From the NCBI RefSeq assembly GCF_900250075.1, contig NZ_LT977070.1, positions 2,708,894-2,772,893 of the forward strand: a stretch of 64,000 nt of DNA. The letters run 5' to 3'. Shown here piece after piece: positions 1 through 9,920 of the stretch (position 1 is its first letter; each line of letters starts with the position of its first letter). The notes under the pieces were generated by a model that worked only from the letters and a program-made list of their open reading frames with translations, searched no databases and was not told the origin of the DNA. A program made the translations under genes and the position numbers. The stretch is from Cupriavidus taiwanensis (GTDB taxonomy: Bacteria; Pseudomonadota; Gammaproteobacteria; Burkholderiales; Burkholderiaceae).

Positions 1-1794
1 GGCAGCGCGATCGAGCCGATGCTGACCGACCAGTGGTTCGTCGCCATGAGCAAGCCGGCGCCGGAAGGCACCTTCTACCCGGGCCGCTCGATCGCCGAGG
101 TCGCGCTCGAGGCGGTGCAGAGCGGCGAGATCAAGCTGGTGCCGGAAAACTGGATCAGCACCTACAACCAGTGGCTGGGCAATATCCAGGACTGGTGCAT
201 CTCGCGCCAGCTGTGGTGGGGCCACCAGATCCCGGCGTGGTACGACGATGCCGGCAACTGCTTTGTCGGCCGCACCGAAGAAGAAGCTGCCGCCAAGGCG
301 AAGGCCGCCGGCAGCACCGGCACGCTGCGCCGCGAGGAAGACGTGCTCGACACCTGGTTCTCGTCGGCGCTGGTGCCGTTCTCCTCGCTGGGCTGGCCCG
401 AGGAAACGCCTGAGCTGAAGCACTTCCTGCCGTCGTCGGTGCTGGTCACCGGCTACGACATCATCTTCTTCTGGGTGGCGCGCATGGTCATGATGACCAA
501 GCACTTCACCGGCAAGGTGCCCTTCCACACCGTCTACGTGCATGGCCTGGTGCGCGATTCGGAAGGCAAGAAGATGAGCAAGTCCGAGGGCAACACGCTC
601 GACCCGGTCGACCTGATCGACGGCATCGACCTCGATACGCTGCTCAAGAAGCGCACCACCGGCCTGCGCCGGCCCAAGGATGCGCCCAAGATCGAGAAGA
701 AGACGAAGAAGGAATTCCCCGAGGGCATTCCGGCCTTCGGCGCCGACGCGCTGCGCTTCACCTTCGCGTCGCTGGCCACGCTCGGGCGCAACATCAACTT
801 CGATACCGGCCGCTGCGAGGGCTACCGCAATTTCTGCAACAAGCTGTGGAATGCGACCCGCTTCGTGCTGATGAACACCGAGGGCCATGACTGCGGCATG
901 GGTCCGTGCAACCAGGACTGCGGCCCGGACGGCTACCTCGATTTCTCGCAGGCGGACCGCTGGATCGTGTCGCTGCTGCAGCGCGTGGAGGCCGAGGTCG
1001 AAAAGGGCTTCGCCGAGTACCGCTTCGACAATATCGCCAACGCCATCTACAAGTTCGTCTGGGACGAGTACTGCGACTGGTACCTTGAACTGGCCAAGGT
1101 GCAGATCCAGAACGGCACCGAAGCCCAGCAGCGCGCCACCCGCCGCACCCTGCTGCGCGTGCTCGAGACCGTGCTGCGGCTGGCGCATCCGGTGATCCCG
1201 TTCATTACCGAGGAACTGTGGCAGAAGGTGGCCCCGCTGGCCGGGCGCGCCAGCGGCGATGGTGCGGAAACCATCGCATTGCAGCCGTATCCGCTGCCCG
1301 CCGTCGCCAAGATCGACGAGAATGCCGAGCAGTGGGTCGCGCGCCTGAAGGAAGTGATCGATGCCTGCCGGAACCTGCGCGGCGAGATGAACATCTCGCC
1401 GGCCCAGCGCATCCCGCTCTATGCGGAGGGCGACAGCGCCTTCCTGAAGGCGGCGAGCGCACATATCCAGGCGCTGGCGAAACTTTCGGAGGTGCGGGTC
1501 TTCGAAGATGAAGCCTCCCTGCAAGCGGAGGGCGCCGGTGCGCCGGTCGCCATTGCCGGGGGCAACCACCTGCTGCTGAAGATCGAGATCGATGTCGCCG
1601 CCGAGCGCGCGCGCCTGTCGAAGGAAGTCGAACGCATCGGTGGTGAAATCGGCAAGTGCCGCGCCAAGCTGTCGAACGAGAGCTTTGTCGCCAAGGCACC
1701 GCCCGCGGTGGTGGCGCAAGAGACGCAGCGCCTGTCCGATTTCGAGCAAACGCTGGCCAAGCTGCAGGGCCAGCTGCAGCGGCTGCCGGCCTGA
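1..1794 (+). CDS. valS: Valyl-tRNA synthetase, C-terminal part (5' end outside window)
   Basis: Class I aminoacyl-tRNA synthetase that charges tRNA-Val in the cytoplasm. The reading frame is open from base 1, so this is the last 597 residues of a protein usually near 950 residues; the HIGH motif lies upstream of the window. The KMSKS ATP-binding loop is intact (bases 571-585, fragment residues 191-195). It is followed by the helical anticodon-binding domain ([13 protein letters not shown] region) and, from about residue 535, the basic coiled-coil arm typical of ValRS, rich in Glu, Lys and Arg and ending in [10 protein letters not shown]. Stop is TGA at 1792-1794. galU follows in the same direction after 138 bases. 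Identification is secure. Confidence 0.97.
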   Translation, partial: GSAIEPMLTDQWFVAMSKPAPEGTFYPGRSIAEVALEAVQSGEIKLVPENWISTYNQWLGNIQDWCISRQLWWGHQIPAWYDDAGNCFVGRTEEEAAAKAKAAGSTGTLRREEDVLDTWFSSALVPFSSLGWPEETPELKHFLPSSVLVTGYDIIFFWVARMVMMTKHFTGKVPFHTVYVHGLVRDSEGKKMSKSEGNTLDPVDLIDGIDLDTLLKKRTTGLRRPKDAPKIEKKTKKEFPEGIPAFGADALRFTFASLATLGRNINFDTGRCEGYRNFCNKLWNATRFVLMNTEGHDCGMGPCNQDCGPDGYLDFSQADRWIVSLLQRVEAEVEKGFAEYRFDNIANAIYKFVWDEYCDWYLELAKVQIQNGTEAQQRATRRTLLRVLETVLRLAHPVIPFITEELWQKVAPLAGRASGDGAETIALQPYPLPAVAKIDENAEQWVARLKEVIDACRNLRGEMNISPAQRIPLYAEGDSAFLKAASAHIQALAKLSEVRVFEDEASLQAEGAGAPVAIAGGNHLLLKIEIDVAAERARLSKEVERIGGEIGKCRAKLSNESFVAKAPPAVVAQETQRLSDFEQTLAKLQGQLQRLPA

Positions 1795-1826
1795 CCCGAG
1801 GGTCAGTCAGGCGGCCTGCATCACGC

Positions 1827-1900
1827 CCCTGCCAGCCGGGGGTTCTGTGCGGCATCGTCGGACAGAACCGGACAGACGGCGCCCACGCTGGCTGGCAGGG
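1827..1900 (+). other. Nested inverted repeat in the valS-galU spacer (possible structured leader)
   Basis: Outer 11-bp perfect arms at 1827-1837 (CCCTGCCAGCC) and 1890-1900 (GGCTGGCAGGG) enclose inner 8-bp perfect arms at 1841-1848 (GGTTCTGT) and 1862-1869 (ACAGAACC). No T-run follows, so it is not a standard intrinsic terminator. It ends 32 bases before the galU start. As RNA it would form a two-tier stem, either a galU leader structure or the valS 3' end. Confidence 0.5.
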
Positions 1901-1932
1901 TTATGGACTGGAATCTGAGAGGTACACCTGAT

Positions 1933-2823
<891 letters not shown>

Positions 2824-2846
2824 GCTCGCCCGGACGGGTTACGAAG

Positions 2847-2872
2847 AAAAAGCCGCTTTCGAGCGGCTTTTT
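2847..2872. terminator. Bidirectional intrinsic terminator between galU and tusA-like gene
   Basis: Perfect 11-bp stem AAAAAGCCGCT / AGCGGCTTTTT closed by a TTCG tetraloop (2858-2861), with an A-run on the left and a T-run on the right. It can therefore stop transcription from either side and lies between two convergent genes. Confidence 0.93.
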
Positions 2873-2928
2873 CCTTTTCGACCGGATGAACCCTCCCCTG
2901 CCCCGCGGGCGGGAACGGGAGCAATCCA

Positions 2929-3156
2929 TCAGCGACGGCGCATGTAGAACACGAACACCTTGTCCACTTCAGAGTGCGACAGCAGCTCGTTGCCGGTCTG
3001 CTTGGCAAAGGCCTGGAAATCGCGCGTGGCGCCGGGATCGGTGGCCAGCACCTTGAGCACGTCGCCGCTGGCCATGTCGGCCAGGGCCTTCTTGGTGCGC
3101 AGGATCGGCAGCGGGCAGTTCAGGCCGCGCGCGTCCACTTCTTTCTGGAACTCCAT
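2929..3156 (-). CDS. tusA: TusA/SirA-family sulfur carrier protein
   Basis: Small (75 aa) cytoplasmic sulfur-transfer protein. The family signature is clear: the CPxP motif (Cys14-Pro-Leu-Pro, within GLNCPLPILRTKKAL) supplies the persulfide-carrying cysteine, followed by a beta-alpha-beta-alpha fold ending in a C-terminal hydrophobic strand (KVFVFYM). A GAGGAAGAG ribosome binding site precedes the ATG. It is the last gene of a leftward run after the NUDIX gene (51-base gap). TusA proper relays sulfur for tRNA 2-thiouridine; other members act in sulfur oxidation or molybdopterin sulfuration. No Tus/Dsr partner is visible nearby, so the exact role is inferred. Confidence 0.85.
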   Translation of the reverse strand: MEFQKEVDARGLNCPLPILRTKKALADMASGDVLKVLATDPGATRDFQAFAKQTGNELLSHSEVDKVFVFYMRRR

Positions 3157-3207
3157 TCGTCTCTTCCTCTGATGCTTGGGGGCTGGAGGCTGGCTGAAAA
3201 ACCGGCC

Positions 3208-3792
3208 TTACCAGCGGTATTGTAGCGAAGCCCCGACCTGGCTGAAGTCGTGGGGTCGGCGCGGGTCCGGAATGTCGGCGCCGGTCTGGCGGTCAAAGAA
3301 GCGCACCGGGTAGCCCCTGGCGGCAAGCCAGTCGGCCACCGCGAAGCCGGTCCCGGCCGACCACACGCGCACGTCCTCGGGCGCCACCAGCTTGTATTCG
3401 GCCAGTTCCTCGGACAGTTCGACGGTGCCGGTCGCCTTGACGTGATAGGCGATGATCAGCTCGTTCTTGCGCATGAACTCGTAGACGCCGATCAGCGCGA
3501 CCGACTCGGTATCGAGGTTGGTCTCCTCCTTCAGTTCGCGCGCCACGCCCAGCTCGGGCGGCTCGTCGCGCTCCAGGAAGCCCGTCACCAGCGCAAACAT
3601 CTTTTCCGGCCACGCGGCGTTGCGCGCCAGCAGCAGCTTGTCCTGGTACTCCACCACCGCCGCCAGCACCGGCAGCGGGTTGTTCCAGTGCACGAAGCCG
3701 CAGTCCTGCTGCACGCAGGCGTGGCGTTCGCGCCCGGACAGCGGCAGCACCTCGAGCGGCGCGCCGCACTGCGGGCAGAATCGGTATGGCAT
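3208..3792 (-). CDS. NUDIX hydrolase with N-terminal zinc ribbon
   Basis: Predicted nucleoside-diphosphate-X hydrolase, 194 aa. Four cysteines (6, 9, 26, 31) form a zinc ribbon at the N-terminus, as in NudC-like enzymes. The NUDIX box spans about residues 71-93: Gly71, Glu77 and RELKEET (85-91) are present, but the usual Gly near the end of the box is Asn92. The start ATG at 3792 is preceded by AGGAG. It lies 55 bases downstream of ltaE in the leftward run. The substrate cannot be told from sequence; NAD(H), nucleotide sugars or damaged nucleotides are all possible. The full NudC substrate motif (SQPWPFPxS) is not seen. Confidence 0.85.
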   Translation of the reverse strand: MPYRFCPQCGAPLEVLPLSGRERHACVQQDCGFVHWNNPLPVLAAVVEYQDKLLLARNAAWPEKMFALVTGFLERDEPPELGVARELKEETNLDTESVALIGVYEFMRKNELIIAYHVKATGTVELSEELAEYKLVAPEDVRVWSAGTGFAVADWLAARGYPVRFFDRQTGADIPDPRRPHDFSQVGASLQYRW

Positions 3793-3847
3793 GGGGGCTC
3801 CTGAAGTCTCGTCGTTATCAGTATGAATATGGCGGGAACTGGCCCCG

Positions 3848-4879
3848 CTATGCGCCGCAAGCAGCGCGCATGTCGGCGGCCAGCGCCTCCACGGTCTGCG
3901 GCTGCAAGTCCCAGGCGCACATGAAACGGCAGCCGCCCGCGCCGATAAAGGTGTAGAAGCGCCAGCCCTTTGCGCGCAGCGCCTCGATCGCCGGCAGCGG
4001 CAGCTCGGCGAAGACCGCATTGGATTGGGTCGGGAACATGATGCGCACACCGGGGATGTCGCGGATGCGCTGCTGCAGCAGTTGCGCCATCGCATTGGCA
4101 TGGCGCGCGTTGGCCAGCCACACGTCGTTCTCGAGCAAACCCAGCCACGGCGCGGAGATGAAGCGCATCTTCGACGCCAGCTGCCCGGCCTGCTTGACGC
4201 GGTAGGCAAAGTCCTCGGCCAGCCGGCGGTCGAAGAACACCACCGCCTCGCCCACCGGCAGGCCGTTCTTGGTGCCGCCGAAGCACAGCACGTCGACGCC
4301 GGCACGCCAGGTGATTTCGGAAGGATGCACGCCCAGCGACGCCACCGCGTTGGCAAAGCGCGCGCCGTCCATGTGCACGCGCAGCTGGCGGCGCTTGGCG
4401 ATGGCGGCGATGGCGCGCACCTCTTCGACGCTGTAGACGGTGCCGACTTCGGTCGACTGCGTCAGCGACACCACCTTGGGCTTGGGGTAATGGATGTCGG
4501 CGCGGCGCGTGACCAGCGCCTCGACCGCATCGGGGGTGAGCTTGCCATGCTCGCCCGGCGCGGTCAGCAGCTTGGAGCCGTTGGAGAAGAATTCCGGCCC
4601 GCCGCATTCGTCGGTCTCGATATGCGCCAGCTCGTGGCAGATCACCGAGTGGTACGACTGGCACAGCGCCGACAGCGCCAGCGAGTTGGCCGCCGTGCCG
4701 TTGAACACGAAGAACACTTCGCAATCGGTCTGGAACAGGTCGCGGATGCGGTCGCAGACCTTCTGCGTCCAGCTGTCGTCGCCATAGGCCTGCTCGTGGC
4801 CGCTGCCATTGGCTTCCAGGAAATACTTGAGCGATTCCGGGCAGAAGCCGGCGTAGTTGTCGGAGGCGAAGTGCTGCAT
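3848..4879 (-). CDS. ltaE: Low-specificity L-threonine aldolase
   Basis: PLP-dependent fold type I enzyme cleaving L-threonine/L-allo-threonine to glycine and acetaldehyde; 343 aa, normal length. The PLP lysine is Lys204 in FGGTKNG. The cofactor-ring aspartate is Asp171 in HMDGARF, and the N-terminal SDNYAGFCPE stretch fits the family. It is the third gene of a leftward series: class II aldolase, tautomerase, ltaE, NUDIX, TusA-like. The gap to the tautomerase stop is only 28 bases, so co-transcription is likely. The ribosome binding site is weak. Function is confident; its physiological role beside an aldolase and a tautomerase is unknown. Confidence 0.92.
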   Translation of the reverse strand: MQHFASDNYAGFCPESLKYFLEANGSGHEQAYGDDSWTQKVCDRIRDLFQTDCEVFFVFNGTAANSLALSALCQSYHSVICHELAHIETDECGGPEFFSNGSKLLTAPGEHGKLTPDAVEALVTRRADIHYPKPKVVSLTQSTEVGTVYSVEEVRAIAAIAKRRQLRVHMDGARFANAVASLGVHPSEITWRAGVDVLCFGGTKNGLPVGEAVVFFDRRLAEDFAYRVKQAGQLASKMRFISAPWLGLLENDVWLANARHANAMAQLLQQRIRDIPGVRIMFPTQSNAVFAELPLPAIEALRAKGWRFYTFIGAGGCRFMCAWDLQPQTVEALAADMRAACGA

Positions 4880-4907
4880 GGTGTTCAGTGTGGAGCGGCC
4901 TGGCGCC

Positions 4908-5096
4908 TTACTTCTTGTCGGCCCACAGCTCGCCGCCGGTGGCCCAGTTCTCGCGCTTGATATCGGTAATGATGATGTCGACCGCCGACGGCGAGCAGCC
5001 CAGCGTTTCGCAGCTGACGCGGGTCACTTCCTCGACAAACTTGCGCTTCTGCTCGATGGTGCGGCCTTCAAACATTTCGACGTGGAAAGTCGGCAT
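4908..5096 (-). CDS. 4-oxalocrotonate tautomerase-family protein
   Basis: Very small (62 aa) cytoplasmic enzyme of the tautomerase superfamily. After removal of Met it exposes Pro1 (PTFHVEMFEGRTIEQK), the catalytic base of this family. The beta-alpha-beta layout and length match 4-OT subunits, which assemble as hexamers. Family members isomerise 2-hydroxymuconate or dehalogenate small acids. The substrate here is not predictable, since no catechol meta-cleavage genes adjoin. It sits between the class II aldolase (56-base gap) and ltaE (28-base gap), suggesting a shared transcript. Confidence 0.88.
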   Translation of the reverse strand: MPTFHVEMFEGRTIEQKRKFVEEVTRVSCETLGCSPSAVDIIITDIKRENWATGGELWADKK

Positions 5097-5152
5097 GCAT
5101 TGCTCCTGTGCTTGATTGATTGTTGTGGTCCGGGCGGAAAAAATTTGTCCCT

Positions 5153-5926
5153 TCAGTCCCGGTAGGAAGGATCGATTCTATCCAGTTTGCGCAGCAGCGC
5201 GGGCCATTCCAGCACGCCCTCGACCGCGCCATCGTCATAGAGCTGCGCCGAGGTCTTGTCCGCCACGGCGGCGTCGGGCTGCACCAGCGCGCCGCCCGCC
5301 TGCGCCGCGATCTGGATTTCGCAGGCCTTGATCAGCGTCGCCATCAGCACATAGGCTTCGGCCACGGTGCGGCCCACCGTCAGCGTGCCGTGGTTGCGCA
5401 ACAGCATGGCCGGATGCGTGCCCAGCGATGCGGTCAGCCGCGCGCCCTCGGCCGGGGTGAAGGCCAGCCCCTCGTAGTCGTGGCAGGCGATGCGGCCATG
5501 GAAGCGCATGGCGTGCTGCGACAGCGGCAGCAGCCCCGCCGCCTGCGCCGACACCGCGATGCCGGCGGTGTTATGCAGGTGCATCACGCACATCGCGTCG
5601 GCGCGCGCGGCATGCACCGCGGCGTGCAGCGCGAAGCCGGTCACGTTGACCGGATGCACGGTCTCGCCGACGACTTCGCCGCGGCCGTTGATCTTGACCA
5701 GGTCGCTGGCGCGGATCTCGTCGAAGGCAAAGCCGAAAGGGTTGATCAGGAAGTGATCCGGCTCGCCCGGCACCGTGGCCGAGATATGGGTGTAGATCAG
5801 GTCATCCCAGCGCTCGCGCGCGGCCAGGCGATAGGCCGCGGCCAAGTCGACGCGCACGCGCTGCTCTTCGGCTGAGACGGGATGGGAAGCGCCCGCGGCA
5901 CGCGCGGGCTGCAAGGCAAAAGACAT
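5153..5926 (-). CDS. Class II aldolase/adducin-family protein
   Basis: 257-aa protein of the metal-dependent class II aldolase/adducin fold (L-fuculose-1-phosphate aldolase type). The zinc-binding histidines are visible: HLHNTAG (MCVMHLHNTAG) and the later LLRNHGTLTVG. The segment YTHISATVPGEPDHFLINPFG is the usual N-terminal phosphate-site region. ATG at 5926 was selected because the family domain begins about 20 residues later. Members range from sugar-phosphate aldolases to decarboxylases, and the sequence alone does not fix the substrate. It is first of the compact leftward run ending in the TusA-like gene, 134 bases after the MFS transporter gene. Confidence 0.85.
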   Translation of the reverse strand: MSFALQPARAAGASHPVSAEEQRVRVDLAAAYRLAARERWDDLIYTHISATVPGEPDHFLINPFGFAFDEIRASDLVKINGRGEVVGETVHPVNVTGFALHAAVHAARADAMCVMHLHNTAGIAVSAQAAGLLPLSQHAMRFHGRIACHDYEGLAFTPAEGARLTASLGTHPAMLLRNHGTLTVGRTVAEAYVLMATLIKACEIQIAAQAGGALVQPDAAVADKTSAQLYDDGAVEGVLEWPALLRKLDRIDPSYRD

Positions 5927-6060
5927 GGGGTCGCTCCTGCGCCGCCCGGCCTGGCGTGCCGGGTACGGCCCGGCCTTCTGTGCCGCGCCGCGGGACCGCG
6001 ATGCCGGCTGACCGGCCCCGCAATCCCTCGCGCGGCGCGCCGGACGGCAAAGGCGATACT

Positions 6061-7380
6061 TTAGCGCACCTTGGCGCCCGGGCTCGGGCCGGTGCTTGCC
6101 GACTCCCCGGCTGCCGGCAGCGGCCACGCGCGCCGCATCCACGCGAACACCAGCGCGCCCAGCGCCAGTGCCGCCGCGGCACACGCGAGCGAACCGGCGA
6201 AGCCGCCGCTGCGCGCCACCAGCGCGGTCGCCAGCGGCGGGCCGGCGATCTGGCCGAGGCCGTAGGACGCGGTCATCAGTCCCATCAGCCGCGGTGCCTG
6301 CGGGCCCCACAGCCGCCGCGCCTCGCGCATCGCGAACGCCACCAGCGCGGTGAACGGCAGGCCCGCCAGCAGGCTGCTGAGGGCAAAGCCGGCGACGCTC
6401 GGCAACACCACCGCAATCGCCACGCCCAGCGCCTGCATACCGTACAGCAGCGCCAGCAGCTTGCGGTTGTCGTGCGCCATGCCGACCCGCGTCGCCAGGA
6501 ACGCGCCCACCGCCACGCCTGCGCCGAAGACCGGCCAGAACAGGTCGGCCCACACCGTGCCGGGCAGCGCCTGGCGCGCGATCACCGGCAGGAAGGTCGC
6601 GGTGATGATGTAGCCGAAGCCGGCCAGGCCGTAGGCCAGGGTCAGTACCCAGGTCTGGGCATCGAGCCGCGCGGCGCCAGGCCCGGCATCCCCGGTACCC
6701 GGCGACGGTGCCGCTGCCGCCACGGCGGACGGCGCGGCGAAGACCCGCCAGACCGCCGCCGCCAGCACCGCCGCCAGCGCGGCGAATGCCAGCCAGCCGT
6801 GGTCGGCATGCCAGCCCGCTGCGACCATGCCGGATGCGCCCAGTCCGGTGACCACGATGCCCAGGCCCGGGCCGCAGAAGATCAGCCCGGCCAGCTCGGC
6901 CCGGCCCAGCTCGGCCAGGCGCTGCAGGCACCAGCCGGCGGTGTAGACCATCACCACGGCGCTGACCACGCCCGCGGCGGCGCGCCACAGCGACCACGCC
7001 GGCATGCCGCCCGGCAGGGCCATGCCCAGCGTCAGCAGCACGGTGGCCACCAGGCCCCAGCGCACCATGCGCACCGCATCGGGCTGGATAAACATGCAGA
7101 CCGCGGCGCCGGCGAAATAGCCGATGTAGTTCACCGTGGCCAGCCACCCGCCCTGTTCCAGCGTGACGGTGCCGTCATGCAACATCATCGGCAGCAGCGG
7201 CGTGAAGGCGAAGCGGCCGATGCCCATCACCACCGCCAGCGACACCAGGCCCGCCAGCGCCACCGCGAACGGGCCGGCTGCATGGCCCGGCCGGGACGCG
7301 GCCGCTACGCACGCGGCAGGGGGCTTGGTCTCCAGGCTGTGCGGGGTCGGCATGATGGTGGCTGGGGGCAGCGGTTGCAT
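6061..7380 (-). CDS. MFS transporter, YbfB/YjiJ type
   Basis: 439-aa integral inner-membrane protein with about 12 hydrophobic segments. The first is LAGLVSLAVVMGIGRFAFTPLLPMM, where the GIGRFAFTPLLP signature marks the YbfB/YjiJ branch of the major facilitator superfamily. The N-terminal 35 residues are a hydrophilic, Ala/Pro-rich cytoplasmic tail. It is transcribed divergently from a LysR gene across a 99-base spacer holding a good LysR-type inverted repeat, a common arrangement for this branch. The transported compound is unknown; the downstream aldolase/tautomerase genes hint at a small hydroxy- or oxo-acid, but that is inference. Confidence 0.87.
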   Translation of the reverse strand: MQPLPPATIMPTPHSLETKPPAACVAAASRPGHAAGPFAVALAGLVSLAVVMGIGRFAFTPLLPMMLHDGTVTLEQGGWLATVNYIGYFAGAAVCMFIQPDAVRMVRWGLVATVLLTLGMALPGGMPAWSLWRAAAGVVSAVVMVYTAGWCLQRLAELGRAELAGLIFCGPGLGIVVTGLGASGMVAAGWHADHGWLAFAALAAVLAAAVWRVFAAPSAVAAAAPSPGTGDAGPGAARLDAQTWVLTLAYGLAGFGYIITATFLPVIARQALPGTVWADLFWPVFGAGVAVGAFLATRVGMAHDNRKLLALLYGMQALGVAIAVVLPSVAGFALSSLLAGLPFTALVAFAMREARRLWGPQAPRLMGLMTASYGLGQIAGPPLATALVARSGGFAGSLACAAAALALGALVFAWMRRAWPLPAAGESASTGPSPGAKVR

Positions 7381-7430
7381 TGCGATCCCTGTATGCTACG
7401 CTGCCATCATCATCCTGAAAAATGAATTAT

Positions 7431-7449
7431 CAAGATGTCATGCATCTTG
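7431..7449. promoter_or_regulatory. LysR-type operator between MFS transporter and LysR genes
   Basis: Perfect 7-bp arms CAAGATG / CATCTTG with 5-base spacer TCATG. The symmetry extends outward through TGAATT and AATTCA if a 2-base interruption on the left is allowed (7424-7455). Its position 31 bases before the LysR start and 51 bases before the divergent MFS start fits autoregulation plus control of the transporter. Confidence 0.6.
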
Positions 7450-7479
7450 AATTCAGATGAATAACGCCGGAGCCTCGTC

Positions 7480-8379
7480 ATGGACCTTGCCGCGCTCGAA
7501 ATTTTCCGTGCCGTCGTCGAAGCCGGCGGCATCACCCGCGCGGCCGAGCGGCTGCACCGGGTGCAATCCAATGTCACCACCCGCATCCGCCAGCTGGAGC
7601 AGTCGCTGGGCGTCGAGCTGTTCGTGCGCGACGGGCGGCGCATGGTGCTGACCCCGTCCGGCCAGACCCTGTTCGACTACGCCTGCCGCATCCTGACCCT
7701 GACCGAAGAGGCGCGCCACGCGGTGTTGCCGGCGCGGCCGCATGGCCGGCTGCGCATTGCCTCGATGGAGAGCACCGCCGCGAGCCGCCTGCCCGGGGTG
7801 CTGGCCGCGTATCACCAGGCCTGGCCCGAGGTGCAGCTGGAACTGGTGACGCTGGCAACGCGGCAGGCGTTCGACGCGCTGGCGCGCTTCGAGGTGGACT
7901 GCGCCTTCGTCGCCGAGCCGCTGGCGGATCCGGCGCTGCGCGCGGTGCCGGTGTTCGAGGAAGAGCTGGTGGTGATCACGCGCGAGCACCACCGCCCGGT
8001 GCACAGCGCGGCCGACCTGGAGGTGCCGACGCTGCTGGCGTTCGAGCCGGGCTGCAACTACCGCGCGCGGCTCGAGACCTGGTACGGGACCGGCCCGGCG
8101 CCGACGCCGCGCGTGCTGCAGCTCAGCTCCTACCATGCCATCGTCGCCTGCGTCGCGGCGGGCATCGGTGCGGCGATCGTGCCGCGCTCCGTGCTGGGCC
8201 TGTACCGCGACCTGCCCGCCATCCGGCAGCACAGCCTGGGCGCGGCGGGCCGGGTGCGCACGCTGCTGGCGTGGCAGCCGTCGATGGCCAGCGCCGCGCT
8301 GCATGCCCTGGTCGAGGCCCTGCCCGAACTCACGCCCGCACCGCCCGGATCGGCGGGTCCCGAACTGGCGGCGGCCTGA
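7480..8379 (+). CDS. LysR-family transcriptional regulator
   Basis: 299-aa regulator. Residues 1-60 hold the LysR winged helix-turn-helix (LEIFRAVVEAGGITRAAERL then SNVTTRIRQLEQSLGVELF), followed by a periplasmic-binding-protein-like effector domain from about residue 88 (GRLRIASMES). It is divergent from the MFS transporter gene, so that transporter is the likely main target. The effector is unknown. The start follows a poor ribosome binding site, but the HTH begins immediately, so the start is credible. Confidence 0.93.
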   Translation: MDLAALEIFRAVVEAGGITRAAERLHRVQSNVTTRIRQLEQSLGVELFVRDGRRMVLTPSGQTLFDYACRILTLTEEARHAVLPARPHGRLRIASMESTAASRLPGVLAAYHQAWPEVQLELVTLATRQAFDALARFEVDCAFVAEPLADPALRAVPVFEEELVVITREHHRPVHSAADLEVPTLLAFEPGCNYRARLETWYGTGPAPTPRVLQLSSYHAIVACVAAGIGAAIVPRSVLGLYRDLPAIRQHSLGAAGRVRTLLAWQPSMASAALHALVEALPELTPAPPGSAGPELAAA

Positions 8380-8463
8380 CCCGCGGGGTTGCGTGCAAGA
8401 TGTGCCCGGTGGCCTACACTTGAAGTGGCGCCACCAAGGCACCTTGCCTGCCCTGCTCCTGCC

Positions 8464-9918
8464 ATGAACCCTGCTTCCGCGTTGCTGCGGGCCTTCCGGC
8501 TGCTGTCCAGCCTGGCGCTGGCATGCTGCGCGCTTGCCTTCGGCGGCAGCGGCGCCGCGGCGCCGCCGGCGGGCACGGCCACCGCCACCGCCACCGCGCC
8601 GGTGTACGTGATCCCGCTGAAAGGCGCGGTCAGCCCGGCCAGCGCCAGCTTTATCCTGCGCGGCATGGCGCGCGCCCGCGAAGCCGGCGCGCAACTGGTG
8701 GTGCTGGAAATGGACACGCCCGGCGGGCTGGATGCGTCGATGCGCGACATCATCCAGGCGATCCTGGCCTCGCCGGTGCCGGTGGCCAGCTATGTTTCTC
8801 CCGGCGGCGCGCGCGCGGCCAGCGCCGGCACCTACATCCTCTATGCCAGCCATATCGCAGCCATGGCGCCGGGCACCAACCTGGGCGCGGCGACGCCGGT
8901 GCAGGTCGGCATCGGCGGCCCGCAGAAGCCCGACGCCCTGCCCGGCGCCAGCCCGGCCTCGGCCCCGGCCAGCGCGCCTGCCAGTGGCGACACCATGGCG
9001 CGCAAGCAGATGCACGACGCCTCGGCCTATATCCGCGGCCTGGCGCAGCTGCGCGGTCGCAACGCCGAATGGGCCGAGCGCGCGGTGCGCGAATCGGTCA
9101 GCCTGTCGGCCGACGAAGCCCTGGCGCAGCGCGTGATCGATGTGGTCGCGGCCGACCTGCCCGCGCTGCTGCGCCAGCTCGACGGGCGCAAGCTGACCAC
9201 CGCCGGCGGCAAGGCCAGCACGCTGCACACGCGCAACGCCCCTTCGGTGACGCTGGAGCCGGACTGGCGCAACCGCTTCCTGGCCGTGATCACCGAGCCC
9301 AGCGTCGCGCTGCTGCTGATGATGATCGGCATCTACGCGCTGATCTTCGAGTTCTCCACGCCGGGCATGGTAGTGCCCGGCATCGTCGGCGCGATCTGCC
9401 TGCTGCTGGCGCTGTTCGCGCTGCACATGCTGCCGGTCAACTACGCCGGGCTGGCGCTGGTGGCGCTGGGCATCGGCTGCATGGTGGCGGAGCTGTTCCT
9501 GCCCACCTTCGGCGCGCTGGGCGTCGGCGGCATCATCGCCTTCGCCTTCGGCGCGGTGATGCTGATCGACACCGACGTGCCCGGCTTTGGCGTGCCGCTG
9601 CCGATGGTGGCGGCGATGTCGGCACTGTCGGCGGTGTTCGTGTTCGGCATGTCGGCGATGCTGGTGCGCTCGCGCAAGCGGCCGGTGGTCAGCGGTGCCG
9701 ACACCCTGGTCGGCAGCCGCGGCGAGCTGCTCGATGACCTGCGCGAGGAAGGCTGGGCCAGCGTGCGGGGCGAGACCTGGCGCGTGCGCAGCGCCACGCC
9801 GCTGGCGCGCGGCACGCCGGTGCTGGTCACGGGACGCAGCGGCCTGGTGCTCGATGTGATCGCCGCCGGCAGCGCGCCGGACTCCTCTTCCCAACCGACG
9901 CCAGACAAGGGAGCCTGA
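8464..9918 (+). CDS. NfeD-family membrane serine protease (long form)
   Basis: 484-aa membrane protein. A signal/anchor segment (about residues 10-33) is followed by a ClpP/SppA-like protease domain. The probable nucleophile is Ser120 in RAASAGTYI and the general base Lys181 in MARKQMHDA, matching the Ser-Lys dyad known for archaeal 1510-N. Four hydrophobic helices (about residues 280-405) and a C-terminal OB-fold NfeD domain (SRGELLDDL onward) complete the long form. It ends 2 bases before the stomatin gene, the classic NfeD-stomatin operon in which NfeD is proposed to cleave the stomatin C-terminus. An Ala/Ser/Pro-rich linker interrupts the protease domain near residues 160-175. Confidence 0.92.
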   Translation: MNPASALLRAFRLLSSLALACCALAFGGSGAAAPPAGTATATATAPVYVIPLKGAVSPASASFILRGMARAREAGAQLVVLEMDTPGGLDASMRDIIQAILASPVPVASYVSPGGARAASAGTYILYASHIAAMAPGTNLGAATPVQVGIGGPQKPDALPGASPASAPASAPASGDTMARKQMHDASAYIRGLAQLRGRNAEWAERAVRESVSLSADEALAQRVIDVVAADLPALLRQLDGRKLTTAGGKASTLHTRNAPSVTLEPDWRNRFLAVITEPSVALLLMMIGIYALIFEFSTPGMVVPGIVGAICLLLALFALHMLPVNYAGLALVALGIGCMVAELFLPTFGALGVGGIIAFAFGAVMLIDTDVPGFGVPLPMVAAMSALSAVFVFGMSAMLVRSRKRPVVSGADTLVGSRGELLDDLREEGWASVRGETWRVRSATPLARGTPVLVTGRSGLVLDVIAAGSAPDSSSQPTPDKGA

Positions 9919-9920
9919 CC

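Noticed and set aside
7453..9894. 813-codon leftward open frame opposite the LysR and nfeD genes
   Set aside because: Antisense to two clear genes, with biased low-complexity translation.
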